Assembly (NCBI GenBank): GCA_003254925.1
Contig: QANZ01001328.1
Coordinates: 220,402 to 284,401 of the forward strand
Length of the DNA: 64,000 nt
Direction of reading: 5' to 3'
DNA from: Chamaecrista fasciculata
Lineage: Eukaryota > Streptophyta > Magnoliopsida > Fabales > Fabaceae
Made by a program: the position numbers and the translations under genes. The notes beneath the pieces were generated by a model. It saw nothing but the letters and a program-made list of their open reading frames with translations. It searched no databases and was not told the origin of the DNA. This document shows positions 38,236 through 49,848 of the stretch, piece after piece; position 1 is the first letter of the stretch; the number at the start of each line of letters is the position of its first letter.

Positions 38236-38474
38236 TAGGGCTGCACAAACCCCGGGTCGGGCCAGGACTCAAGCAAACCCGAGACCCAAGTCGGTTATTG
38301 TAAAAGAAAATATTAATATATAAAAGAAAAATAAAAAATTTAAATAATGGGTATACCCAGGCCGGGCTAACAAGACCAAACCCCAGGCCCCGGGACCCGG
38401 CCAACCCGATTTTGGACTTGACCCGATTTCAAAAAACATATTGGGTTGGACCGGGTCAAGTTTGTTCACCCCTA
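38236..38474. mobile_element. hAT-type MITE with perfect 8-bp TSD
   Basis: 239 bp starting tagggctgcacaaac and ending gtttgttcacccta; GC-rich ends (ccgggtcgggcc and its complement) flank an AT-rich centre. The duplication cttatatc at 38228-38235 and 38475-38482 is perfect, the 8-bp size expected for hAT. It is inserted just upstream of the RPA-like reading frame. Confidence 0.92.
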
Positions 38475-38483
38475 CTTATATCA

Positions 38484-38870
38484 TGGATGTGCAATTTGAG
38501 TCAGTTAAGAACATTGGTCCCCTCGCTCCCAGACGCAAGAGTAAGACCATCAAGGTTCGGGTCATACGTTTGTGGACTCTACCACCCTATGATAAAGATG
38601 CTCCTAAGGATGCAGAATGGAATATAGAACTGATATTATGTGATAGTATACTCCTCCTGTTTCTTATCTTATTCATTTGCATTCTAGAACGCCAAGATTG
38701 GTGCGTCTATCAAAGGCAGCAAAATTATTATAATAAAAATAAATTACCTGTCTATCACACAAGATCGAGCTGATGGTCTCGCTCATGTGTGTCGGACCGA
38801 GGGGACCAATGTTCCTAAAGGACTCAAATTGCATAGTCTTCTACCCAAAAGTAAATATCCATTGATATAT
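38484..38870 (+). pseudogene. RPA70-like (OB-fold) fragment
   Basis: The frame starts MDVQFESVKNIGPLAPRRK and continues KTIKVRVIRLWTLPPYD, then WNIELILCDS. After a break (about 38645-38685) comes NAKIGASIKG in another frame. The pattern VRVIRLW...ELIL.D...KI.ASI is that of the first OB fold of plant replication protein A large-subunit-like proteins, which also occur inside Helitrons. It is short and frame-broken, with no later OB folds, so it is a remnant. Confidence 0.65.
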
Positions 38871-40939
38871 ATAGAGAAGAATGCACATAGCTAACTATTT
38901 AAAATCAAAATTAATGACATTGATTTATAACAATTAATCGACTTAAATGAGATTGAGAATGAAACATTGTATTGAAAGGAAGAAATGATATTAATGATAC
39001 ATTGTATTCAAAATCAAAATGCACGAATGATATATTTTGTTGCTAATATCATTTATTCCTTTCAATACAATGTATTATTCTCAATCTCATTTAGCATTAA
39101 TCCACGAATTGATATGAGGTCAAAGTTACTATAACATGTGATAATTTATATAGATTGGACAACTAATATTTCAATACTTTTGCCTATTAGCATTATTCTA
39201 CAATTTGCTAAAACGGTATATTTATCATAAAAGGTGATAATTTATATAAATTGGTCAACTAATACTACAATAGCATCAAATCATTATAATTGCATTTAAT
39301 AGATAAACTCAAAATAACCCATAAACACATAAGTGACAATCATGAATGTCTAAATCACTCAATCACATTAATTTCGTAATTTAAAATCATCTCAACATTT
39401 CTAGATGTTGGCCAAGTGGAACAATCATATGGCTACTCTTCATTGGACATCCATAAACCTCCAAAGAGACACGTGGATAAAGAAAGTGAACATCATGCCA
39501 TATAGAAGTCACTTGGCATAGATTCTACCATACTTCTCCTTATTATACCATAGAAAATAAATGTAAATATATTTGAATGTGCATAATCCCTTTCTAAATG
39601 AAGCATTGATGTATAAATGGCATGAGACATTGTTACTAATTTTTACAAATATAAAGTTGGGCTACAAAATATATATAATTATATAAGTTAAAATGTGGAA
39701 AGTAACAATTATTTTTTTTCAAATATAAGAAAGTAACAATTATTTTATTGCATTTTGTAATTATTCGATCTTTACAAAATTTGTCATGGGAGATAAATGT
39801 AATTATTATTTTTAATTGGCCAAAGTGTAAATTTGGTCCTGTAACTTTGCTGCAGTTCCCAAATCAGTCCTGTAACTTTTGTCTCGAATTTGGTCCTGTA
39901 ACTTTGCTCCAGTTCCCAAATTAGTCCTATAACTTTTTTTGTCTCGTATTTGGTCCTCTATCTTTGCTCCAGATCCCAAATTAGTTTTATATCTTTTTTT
40001 GTCTCAGTTTTGGTCCCATATGTTTTGAAAACCTCCCACCATTAGTCCTCCTTCTATTTTAAATTACAGTTTAGTCCTGAAAACTTCAAGTCCCTGACTA
40101 TCAAAATGAAAGTGAAAGAGCATCCTGAAGATTCTCAAACCTTATATCTTGGTCCCTAATCCATGAATTCTTCATGAAATGGAATAGATATGCAAAAACA
40201 ACACAAATTACAGCAAATGACAGAGGAACCAAAGCTGAAAACGCAGAAAATTTAAAACCCACTGGAAAATGCCCCAAACTCGCTGGAAAACGTACTGAAA
40301 TCGCCGAGAAACTCAAGAATTCATCCAAAAACCTCAATTCTCACTCAAATAATCGCCTTTAAATGCTTTAAAAAGGAATTTTCGAAAATCCAAACTTTTG
40401 AAGAAGGTGATAGAAGAAATGTAAGGGAATTTAGAATTTCTCTCTCGGAATCACCAAATCTAAGGGAATCTTCAAAAGTGTGGATTTTCGAAAATTCTTT
40501 CTTAAAGAAATTATGCGTTTTTAGTTTTGGTCCCTCTATCATTTGCTTTAATTTGTGTTGTTTTTGCATTTCTATTCCATTTCATGAAGAATTCATAGAT
40601 TAGGGACCAAGATGTAAGGTTTGAGAATCTTCAGGGATGCTCTTCCACTTTCATTTTGATAGTCAGGGACGAAAGTGAAAGGGACTTGAAGTTTTCAGGA
40701 CTAAAACTGTAATTTAAAATAGATGGAGGACTAACAGTGGGAGGTTTTCAAAACATATGGGACCAAAACTGGGACAAAAAAAGATATAGGACTGATTTGG
40801 GACCTGGAGCAAAGATACAGGACCAAATACGAGACAAAAAAAGTTACAGGATCAAATTCGAGACAAAAAAAGTTATAGGACTAATTTGGGAATTGCAGCA
40901 AAGTTACAGGACCAAATTCGCACTTTGGCCTTTTTAATT
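38727..40939. repeat. Tandem duplication, copy 1
   Basis: About 2.2 kb covering the end of the RPA-like fragment, the right Helitron-like arm and the 39818-40930 MULE. It is repeated at 41556-43733 with high identity. Differences include 35-40 bp present only here near 39370-39410 and about 40 bp near 38822-38862. Confidence 0.9.
39818..40930. mobile_element. 1.1-kb MULE-like element with perfect 9-bp TSD
   Basis: The ends are ggccaaagtgtaaatttggt and, inverted, ggccaaagtgcgaatttggt. Arms with tandem 'tcctgtaactttgctgcagt' units enclose a core of about 500 bp that is itself partly inverted (the cttttgaagaaggtgatag region against its complement). The duplication tttttaatt at 39809-39817 and 40931-40939 is perfect. 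No host gene was recognised in the core. Confidence 0.92.
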
Positions 40940-41554
40940 GGATGAGATGAGATGATGTATTGGTGTTTGAGTGATTTTAGTGATAATGATGTTAAATAGG
41001 GTGTGAAATTATATAAAAGAATATGTAATGATTGTGGTTGGTAGAAAAAAGTTGATGGATTTTTGTAATTTGTATAGGGGTAGAAATGGTAGGAAATAAT
41101 GAGATGAGATTGAGATAATGAGATGGGATGAGATGAGATGATAGGTGTTTGGTTGTGTTTTGATTGAAATAATATTGAGATGAGATGATATTGGGAAGTG
41201 TGATATGGTATTGGAAATTGTGAGAATGAGAAAATTTTGGATTGAGGGTTAGGGGTCAATCCAAATCCAAGTGGATGAGATTATGGGCCAAAATGAAAAT
41301 AATATTGGAATTATTTTTTGACATACAATTTGGTCCATAAATTTGAACTGTTCCAATTAATCAATCTCTAACATGTGTAAAAGATAACTGGGGCCTTGTA
41401 GAAAACCCCAATCATTAATAATGAGGTCTATTTATGAAATTGAACGACAAAAAATTAACAAATAATAATTTGAAGACCAAATAGCAAATTACAAAACAAC
41501 ACTAAATTGTAATAAAATGTGTGGTGAAAGGTTCATTTTGGTCCTAAATGTATG
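40940..41554. other. Spacer between the two tandem copies
   Basis: A gatgagatgag-type repetitive stretch (about 40937-41275) is followed by the start of another ttttggtcctaaatgtatg MULE arm (about 41523-41554), which is cut off at the N at 41555. No gene was seen. Confidence 0.5.
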
Positions 41555-41555
41555 N

Positions 41556-43733
41556 ATTATAATAAAAATAAATTACTTGACTATCACACAAGATCGAGCT
41601 GATGGTCTCGCTCATGTGTGTCGGACCGAGGGGACCAATGTTCCTAAAGGAGGTCAAAGTTATATAGAGAAGAATGCACATAGCTAACTATTTAAAATCA
41701 AAATTAATGAAATTGATTTATAACAATCAATCGAGTTAAATGAGATTGAGAATAATACATTGTATTGAAAGGAAGAAATGATATTAATGATACATTGTAT
41801 TCAAAATCAAAATGCACGAATGATATATTTTGTTGCTAATATCATTTAGTCCTTTCAATACAATGTATTATTCTCAATCTCATTTAGCATTAATCCACGA
41901 ATTGATATGAGGTCAAAGTTACTATAACATGTGATAATTTATATAGATCGGACAACTAATATTTCAATACTTTTGCCTATTAGCATTATTCTACAATTTG
42001 CTAAAACGATATATTTACCATAAAAGGTGATAATTTATATAAATTGGTCAACTAATACTATAATAGCATCAAATCATGATAATTGCATTTAATAGATAAA
42101 CCCAAAATAACCTATAAACACATAAGTGACAATTATGAATGTCTACATCACTCAATCACATGTTGGCCAAGTGGCACAATCATATGGCTACTTGGACATC
42201 CATAAACCTCCAAAGAGACACGTGGATAAAGAAAGTGAACATCATGCCATATAGAAGCCACTTGGCATAGATTCTACCATACTTCTCCTTATTATACCAT
42301 AGAAAATAAATGTAAATATATTTGAATGTGCATAATCCCTTTCTAAATGAAGCATTGATGTATAAATGGCATGAGACATTGTTACTAATTTTTACAAATA
42401 TAAAGTTGGGCTACAAAATATATATAATTATATAAGTTAAAATGTGGAAAGTAACAATTATTTTTTTTCAAATATAAGAAAGTAACAATTATTTTATTGC
42501 ATTTTGTAATTATTCGATCTTTACAAAATTTGTCATGGGAGATAAATGTAATTATTATTTTTAATTGGTCAAAGTGTAAATTTGGTCCTGTAACTTTGCT
42601 GCAGTTCCCAAATCAGTCCTGTAACTTTTTTTATCTCGAATTTGGTCCTGTAACTTTCCTCTAGTTCCCAAATCAGTCCTATAACTTTTTTTGTCTCGTA
42701 TTTGGTCCTCTATCTTTGCTCCAGATCCCAAATCAGTTTTATATCTTTTTTTGTCTCAGTTTTGGTCCCATATGTTTTGAAAACCTCCCACCATTAGTCC
42801 TCCTTCTATTTTAAATTACAGTTTAGTCCTGAAAACTTCAAGTCCCTGACTATCAAAATGAAAGTGAAAGAGCATCCTGAAGATTCTCAAACCTTATATC
42901 TTGGTCCCTAATCCATGAATTCTTCATGAAATGGAATAGATATGCAAAAACAACACAAATTACAGCAAATGACAGAGGGACCAAAGCTGAAAACGCATAA
43001 AATTTAAAACCCACTGGAAAATGCCCCAAACTCGCCGAAAAACGTACTGAAATCGCCGAGAAACTCAAGAATTCATCCAAAAACCTCAATTCTCACTCAA
43101 ATCTCACTCAAATAATCGCCTTTAAATGCTTTAAAAAGGAATTTTTGAAAATCCAAACTTTTGAAGAAGGTGATAGAAGAAATGTAAGGGAATTTAGAAT
43201 TTCTCTCTCGGAATCACCAAATCTAAGGGAATCTTCAAAAGTGTGGATTTTCGAAAATTCTTTCTTAAAGCAATTCTGCGTTTTTAGTTTTGGTCCCTCC
43301 ATCATTTGCTTTAATTTGTGTTGTTTTTGCATTTCTATTCCATTTCATGAAGAATTCATGGATTAGGGACCAAGATGTAAGGTTTGAGAATCTTCAGGGA
43401 TGCTCTTTCACTTTCATTTTGATAGTCAGGGACGAAAGTGAAAGGGACTTGAAGTTTTCAGGACTAAACTGTAATTTAAAATAGATAGAGGACTAACGGT
43501 GAGAGGTTTTCAAAACATATGGGACCAAAATTGGGACAAAAAAAGATATAGGACTGATTTGGGACCTGGAGCAAAGATACAGGACCAAATACGAGACAAA
43601 AAAAGTTACAGGACTGATTTGGGAACTGAAACAAAGTTACAGGATCAAATTCGAGACAAAAAAAGTTATAGGACTAATTTGGGAACTGCAGCAAAGTTAC
43701 ATGACCAAATTCGCACTTTTGGCCTTTTTAATT
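41556..43733. repeat. Tandem duplication, copy 2
   Basis: It starts directly after the single N at 41555 and matches 38727-40939 in order and orientation. It has small deletions (for example around actcaatcaca/tgttggcc near 42158) and scattered substitutions. It carries the same MULE with the same target duplication, so the duplication came after that insertion. Confidence 0.9.
42567..43724. mobile_element. MULE-like element, duplicated copy
   Basis: Second copy of the 39818-40930 element, starting ggtcaaagtgtaaatttggt, with the same flanking tttttaatt at 42558-42566 and 43725-43733. It has about 45 extra bases, mostly in the right arm tandem units. Confidence 0.92.
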
Positions 43734-44166
43734 TGACAATTAAATGATAACATATAGAAAAACATATTAGGACTAATCTTTTATTAAATGATTCTCTTAA
43801 TTTGTCATTTGTTTTTTTAAAAAATCTATTATGTGATTATAAATAACTTTACACTAGAGAGAATTAGTATCTTAGTATAAAAAAACATAATCAAACATTT
43901 TAAAAAGAAAATCTTAGCAATTATTTTTAAATCATGGAAAGTAATTTAATGACGAATCATGATCCTAATTAGATTGACGTGTCGTGTTTTCATTGGACCT
44001 TATGACAGATCCACGCAATTATTCGTAAATTGAAAATCAGCAAACCCGTGTGAACTGCGAAGTGGGCATTCGATTTCTTCGTCTTCTTCGATTGCGAATT
44101 TCCGATTTACATCCAAAGCCCAAAACTTGACGAATTTGGTCGAAGAATTTGGTTCAGAGCTCTCTA
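43734..44166. other. Upstream region of the EBS7-like gene
   Basis: AT-rich spacer then the probable promoter and leader. No transposon end was seen after the duplicated MULE. A clear TATA box was not identified. Confidence 0.4.
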
Positions 44167-47100
44167 ATGGCTGAAACCCCTCCTCCAACGGCGTCGTCTA
44201 CCCCACAACAACCTTCTTCTTCTCATCCTTCTTCTTCTTCTTCTCAGAAATTGGTCGAAGAATTTATCAAACAATCCCAGGTTTGGTCATTTTACTTCAT
44301 TCACAATTTCCTTTCCTAGTTTCACTGATGAGCACGTCTCCTGTGCGTTTGATTGCTTCAAGACCAAATGTAGAAAATCAATTGCTTTTTTTATTCTCCT
44401 GTTTGAGGGTTTTTTAGGAGTATTATTTGTGCAATTGAATCGGTGTTTGGTAATAGGAAAACAAAATCAAGCTAATTTTCAATGTGGGGTTTTCTCTTTC
44501 CTTTCGAATTAGCAATTTGATATTAGCCCTATTTTATGTTTGTGTTATTTGTTTATATTTTGTGTCTGATTAAATGCATCTCTGACTAAGACACTAAATC
44601 GTGATTCTGTGGGGTGTTTTGTTATCTCAGATCCCGGCATCTTTCAATCTTCCAATGTTCCCAAATGGTTATTATCAAATGTTTCCTGTCATGTACCCTG
44701 CACTAGTTCCTCCCTCACAGAATGAGGAACAGATGAACCATGGAGCAGGCTTATATGCTGTTCCCGTTAACCCATATATGGGGCATGTCACTGGACTTCC
44801 CTATAACACTTTGATTCCTCTGACCTACACTACACCCACGTAAGTTATCCCTGATAATCTGTCAATGCTAGGAGCTTATCTGAAGTGACTACTTATATGA
44901 ACTTTTATGATATTATGTTGTGTAAAGAGCTTGATTATCATTGTACTTACAAAAGGAAGTTGCTACTTATTCTGATTTCGCATGAGTTCTTTTTGGTTGA
45001 GCAATCATATCACAAGAAATTATTACAATCACAAATAAGTCAGCCATGATTGCTTCATAGAAGTTCCAGTAGTTTATTAACAATATGGGGAAGGATATTG
45101 CCAAGCAGTTTCTTTTTTTCAGTTATTCTGATATTTAAGATTATTATGCATCGTATTCTTATTCGTACCTTGTTTTTTTCACATTAGTTCTTTTTGGTTG
45201 AGCAATCATATCACAAGGAACTATAAAATATAATCACAAATAAGTCGGCCATGATTGCTTCATAGAAGTTCCAGTAGTTTATTAACAATATGAGGAACGA
45301 TATTGCCCAGCAGTTTTTGTTAAACCTCCAATGCGTTATTGGAATGACTGTTCATGTATTCCCTTTTGATAATGACTTTTAGTAGGTGGCTTGTTGCCGT
45401 TTAATCTGTTCTTTTCAACTTTCTTAATTCCCCTTTTAAAATATGCACTTGTAGCTGCAGCATGCCATAGTCTGCTATAGTTGTGTACATGAACCAATTA
45501 CACGTCTATGTTGTGTGGTGGGAGTAGTGCATCAATAGTTAAATACTTTGAGGCATTCAAGTTGTTGAAGACATATGGCTTTTCCTTTATTGAGAGTCAG
45601 CATTTTTGGCATTTTGAATATATATTGACTTCTAATGGATGAATGGACTTAAACGCGGAGTGTTTCTGTCAAATCATTCAAGGTTTCCATATGTCTCGAT
45701 AGACAAATTTTTGTTTTTCATCATCAATGTATTATCAACTGTAGACCTGTAGTTATAACTTCCTGTTCTCAATAGCACTGGTACCTGTCATTCTCATAGT
45801 CCCCTGTGCTTTTAAGATTCTCGGAAGGCTAAGTGATTAATATTATAGTTCACTTTTATATGACCTTCACTTATTTTAATCTAATGTAAAATTGAACTTT
45901 TGGAGGTGTAAAAACAGGCTAATGATGACTTATCTGTGATAATGCTAATTTTGGTTTGTATATGTATATATATTTATATAAAGAGAGAGAATAATTAAGC
46001 ATGTTGACTAATAAAATGTTTTTTTATTATTGAATGGGTTCCATGAACAGTAGGCCAAGTACTGAGGCTGGTACTAACAGCGAAAACCAGGGGCAAGCAG
46101 CACAAGCACAAAATCTACAGCAGCAGGCTGCACCTCAAAGACAAGTTGTTGTTAGGAGATTTCAAATTGCATTTCAAATTGACTTGTTGCTTATGTTAAA
46201 GCTGGCCGCTGTGATATTTTTATTTAACCAAGATGGATCAAGGCAAAGGCTTATTGTCCTTGTGTTATTTGCTTCTCTAGTATACTTGTAAGTGATCAGT
46301 TTCTTCGGTTTTAGATGGTTTTCAGCTTTCACTTGCACCTTTTCCCTATATGATAACTGTGACTTAATCCTGGGTAGGGCTTTTCTTTCATACTATATTT
46401 TGATTCTGCTACTTTTGGTATAGCTGGGGGTTGCTTAATTGGACTGAATGAGTGGGTTTGTGTATCATTGCTGGTTTAGAAGTGGTCAAGTTGGGTTAAA
46501 TTGTTTATGGCAGCTTAAGTTTTTACCGAGTTATCCGTGTTACAGATACCAAACTGGAGCTTTGACGCCAATCATAAGATGGCTTTCACAAGGCATGCAG
46601 AGAGCTGCTGCACCTCCTCATCCACCGAGACCTGCAGTCAGGGCCGAAAATGTTCCTGCCCCCAGGCAAGGGGTTGACAATGCTGCTCCGGCAGGTATTA
46701 TTGGTGTTAACTTTATGTGCTTATTTATATTCGCGTTCTTGTAGTTGGAAACATTTCTGATGGAGTTGATGGTACTTATGATGTAGTCTGGATTTTATAA
46801 AGCACATGTTGGGGATCATATGGGATTCCTATAATGTTGCACTGATTCTAGGAGTGTAAATTCAACTAGATGAAATATAAAAGCTCGTATTTAACTCAGC
46901 TTATTTATTCAACTAATGAGCAGGATCAACGTATTATACTGTTTTGGTTCTGAGTCAAGCTGAAAATATGCTCAACTCATTAGGAAGAAAAAACAGATAA
47001 AAATATTCTTAAAAGGCATATATTTTTTATAAATGCAAAAGTATTGAAAGCATTATAATAAATATTTTATACTTTTCATTTATGAATACATGAGGATACT

Positions 47101-47640
47101 ATAAAAGCTCATTCTTTCTTATTTGTTTGACTTATTTATGTGGAAAAAAGTGTCTGTACATATAATATATACACAAAGACACAGACTCATTCAGATAGAT
47201 AGTATTGATTGAAAAATTCGGACCTGGCTTGAGTAAAGTATCTGAGATTGAGTTTTTGGCTTGATTCAAGACCGGGCTCGAATTCAGACTCGTTCTATTT
47301 TTGTGAACTAGTTTGAGTACAATGAAGCTCCAGTTGTTTTCAACTCATTCGATTCTATACAGAAATGTATCAATGTACTTTGGATCACTTGGTGATTCAA
47401 AATATTCTCTCACCTTTGTTGTCTTGTTGTCAAATTTAAGCAGAGGGTCAAGCCGTAGGTGAGATGGGGAACCAACCCGCTAACGATGCCGCCGAGAGAG
47501 CAGTTGAGAACGAAAATGCAGCAGAAGCCGAGGGAGCCAACGGTGGCAACCATTGGTGGGGAATTGTGAAAGAGGTTCAGATGATTGTGTTTGGATTTAT
47601 CACTTCCCTACTTCCTGGCTTCCACAACCATATGGATTGA
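44167..47640 (+). CDS. EBS7: ER-membrane ERAD protein, probable EBS7
   Basis: Five exons (44167-44280, 44631-44839, 46051-46287, 46546-46694, 47444-47640) join in frame to 301 aa. The N-terminus is Pro/Ser-rich, followed by an aromatic/Pro segment (LPMFPNGYYQMFPVMYP). A Gln-rich linker precedes RRFQIAFQIDLLLMLKLAAV, and two hydrophobic stretches (about 152-170 and 175-192) form a membrane region. The C-terminus has WWGIVKEVQMIVFGFITSLLPGF, similar in pattern to the end of animal HERP. Plant EBS7 (Arabidopsis At4g29960) is an ER-membrane partner of the HRD1 ubiquitin ligase. Its neighbour is a Rab-GAP matching At4g29950, which supports the name. I rely on memory and context, so the symbol is probable rather than proven. 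Confidence 0.7.
44985..45318. repeat. Imperfect direct repeat in intron 2 of the EBS7-like gene
   Basis: About 130 bp starting agttctttttggttgagcaa occurs at 44985 and again at 45185, roughly 90% or more identical, with a 200-bp period. Confidence 0.88.
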
Positions 47641-48323
47641 TTGACTTTTTATATACTTCCCAAGAAAGAAACATGGCAGAGAGAAGAGGTTGTTTTCTGA
47701 AATAAATGTGTAGTATATGAAATGAAGTTCCCAGCCTCAGAAATTCAATACTGTTTACATACTTTTGTTATACTGTATGGTGCAATAGTAGGATGCCAGA
47801 GTTTTGTATAATTGCGTTTCTTTTCTTGTGGATTGTAGATACAACAACATAGTTTTTTATGGCTTGAGAAAAATGCTAGCGTTCTTCAAAATTCAGCACA
47901 CCCTTTTTCTACATACCATTTTTGTTATTTTTTAAATTGTCTCACCCCCAAGTTTTTTTTTTTTTTAGAAAGCATATGTGTAGAAAGAGTTATTAAACTC
48001 AGTGTTGATAGGAATGAAAATAGGGGATAAATAAGGTATTATGATTTTATCACTAAACCTGAATATTTTCTCCATTAGGCAAATTTGAACAGGTTTTTAA
48101 ATTCAGATTATTAAATAATCAAATTTTTACATTGGAAACATGGGAAATTTGGAATTAGTCATTAAATAATACACTGCCGTTGGCATCCAGGGACTAAATC
48201 CCGACTAAATACGTATTGTTGAAATAAATTTAAGAATAAAAAAAAGTTTACTCAATGAATATTTATTATTTTAAATGGGATATCCTTTACTCGTTGGATG
48301 GACATGGACTCAGGCTTATAAAT
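47641..48323. other. Spacer downstream of the EBS7-like gene
   Basis: It should hold the 3' UTR of the EBS7-like gene at its left end. No gene or clear transposon end was seen in the rest. Confidence 0.4.
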
Positions 48324-48854
48324 TATACAAAGTCTTAAATTGATCGAATGGGGTAAATTTTAAATCGGATTCTAATCTTTTATTTGCTCTCCTCATTGAT
48401 TTTACATGTTTTTATAATGGTTTAAATCAATTTCAGATTTATTTTTAAGACACAATTTAATCTCATTTGCTAACTCATTTGCTAACTGTATTAACTTGGT
48501 AGAAAAAGTACTCTTCAAGAGTTAGTACATTCGAACTCGTTGCCTTCGAATATAAAATGAGAGAGATATAATCATCTTCACTTATTTAACTGTAAAACGA
48601 GTTGTCTACTTTTGGGACTCCATTTGATCTCGTCTATTGATGTCCCAACTCTCAAAGTACTCGTCAAAAGAAACTTATAGCTTTATATTTGTTATATTTG
48701 AGCTTAAAATGAGAGAGATATGATCATTTTTAATATTTTTTCGACCAATTTAAAACATTATGGAAACATATAGGCTCAATATGAAACAAATAAACGATAA
48801 TGGAGCAATTTGAAATCTAACTCATATATAAGGGACCAATTTGAGACTTTGGTT
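48324..48854. mobile_element. MULE-like element, degraded
   Basis: The left arm (acaaagtcttaaattgatcg) and inverted right arm (accaaagtctcaaattggtc) contain the gagagagatataatca and gtctattgatgtccc blocks seen in the 58169-58677 element. No good target duplication was found. Confidence 0.6.
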
Positions 48855-49260
48855 CATAAAATATTACAAATGTCAACTATTTGGTCCATAAGTTTAAATT
48901 AATTTTATACATTTTAATCTCTAAATTTGTACTTTTTAGCTCCTGAATTTGTATTAAATTTGATGATTGTAATATTTTAAGGATTGAGTCATATATAAAA
49001 ATTTTGTCTGTACTTTTAATTTGCGTAAATTAGTTTTATTGCATAATTCCCAACTGTTTCCATCATTAAAAAATAATTGTCTCCTTATTTAACACAAACA
49101 AAAAAAAAATCTAAGATACATTTTCAGGTAAATTCTCTACTCATAAGTGCAATACATTGATTTTCATATTAACCTACAAGACAACACACAGATGATAGGC
49201 AAATTGGTTCGCTTGTGCCCAACTCTCTCAACCAAAATCATAGTGAATAACATAATATTT

Positions 49261-49636
49261 GGTAAAACACTAATTTCGCCCCCAAACTTTAAATCAAATG
49301 TCAATTTCACCCCAATCTTTTTTTGCAGTCAATTTCATCCCTGATGTTTCACATTTTGGCCAATTTTATCATTTGCTCTTATTTTTGCCAAACATTAATA
49401 ATAGAATCTACATGACCAATAATATATAATGTAAAGTTGATTGAAAAAGAAATTCAAATCCTAATTCAGATTGAAAAACAAGATGCAATCTGTCGTTAAT
49501 ATAATGAAAAAAGTTAGTCAAAGGATAAAATTAACCAAAATGTAAAACATTGGAGATGAAATTAACCGCAAAAAAACATTAGAGACAAAATTGACAATTG
49601 ATGTAAATTTTGGGAACGAAATTAGTACTTTTGCCC
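49261..49636. mobile_element. 376-bp MULE-like element with perfect 9-bp TSD
   Basis: The ends are ggtaaaacactaatttcgcc and, inverted, gggcaaaagtactaatttcg. The duplication ataatattt at 49252-49260 and 49637-49645 is perfect. It lies just downstream of the TBC gene's stop codon. Confidence 0.9.
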
Positions 49637-49848
49637 ATAATATTTTGTATAACCAAAGTAACACATGCAAAACCTAGGATTTATCAGCCAGGGAGAAATG
49701 AAGCAGAGGAAACTCTTTTTATTAACACTGAAGAATCGTAAATACACAATTATACATCAGGCCAAAAAAAATACACAATTATACAATTATACAAAATCTA
49801 TATACAGGTTAGTAAAATATTAATTGTACAATATATATAATATCTGCC

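Larger units (their letters stand above)
37682..39551. mobile_element. Helitron-like inverted structure around an RPA-like fragment
   Basis: The left end reads tctatgttataataaggag; the right end, inverted, reads tctatggtataataaggag. TC starts with an AAGGAG motif close by resemble plant Helitron 5' ends as I recall them. The arms (about 37682-38160 and 38872-39551) are diverged inverted copies. Between them are an RPA-like fragment and a later hAT MITE. Helitrons lack inverted repeats, so this may be two Helitron 5' ends facing outward, or another TIR element. The class is inferred. Confidence 0.5.
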
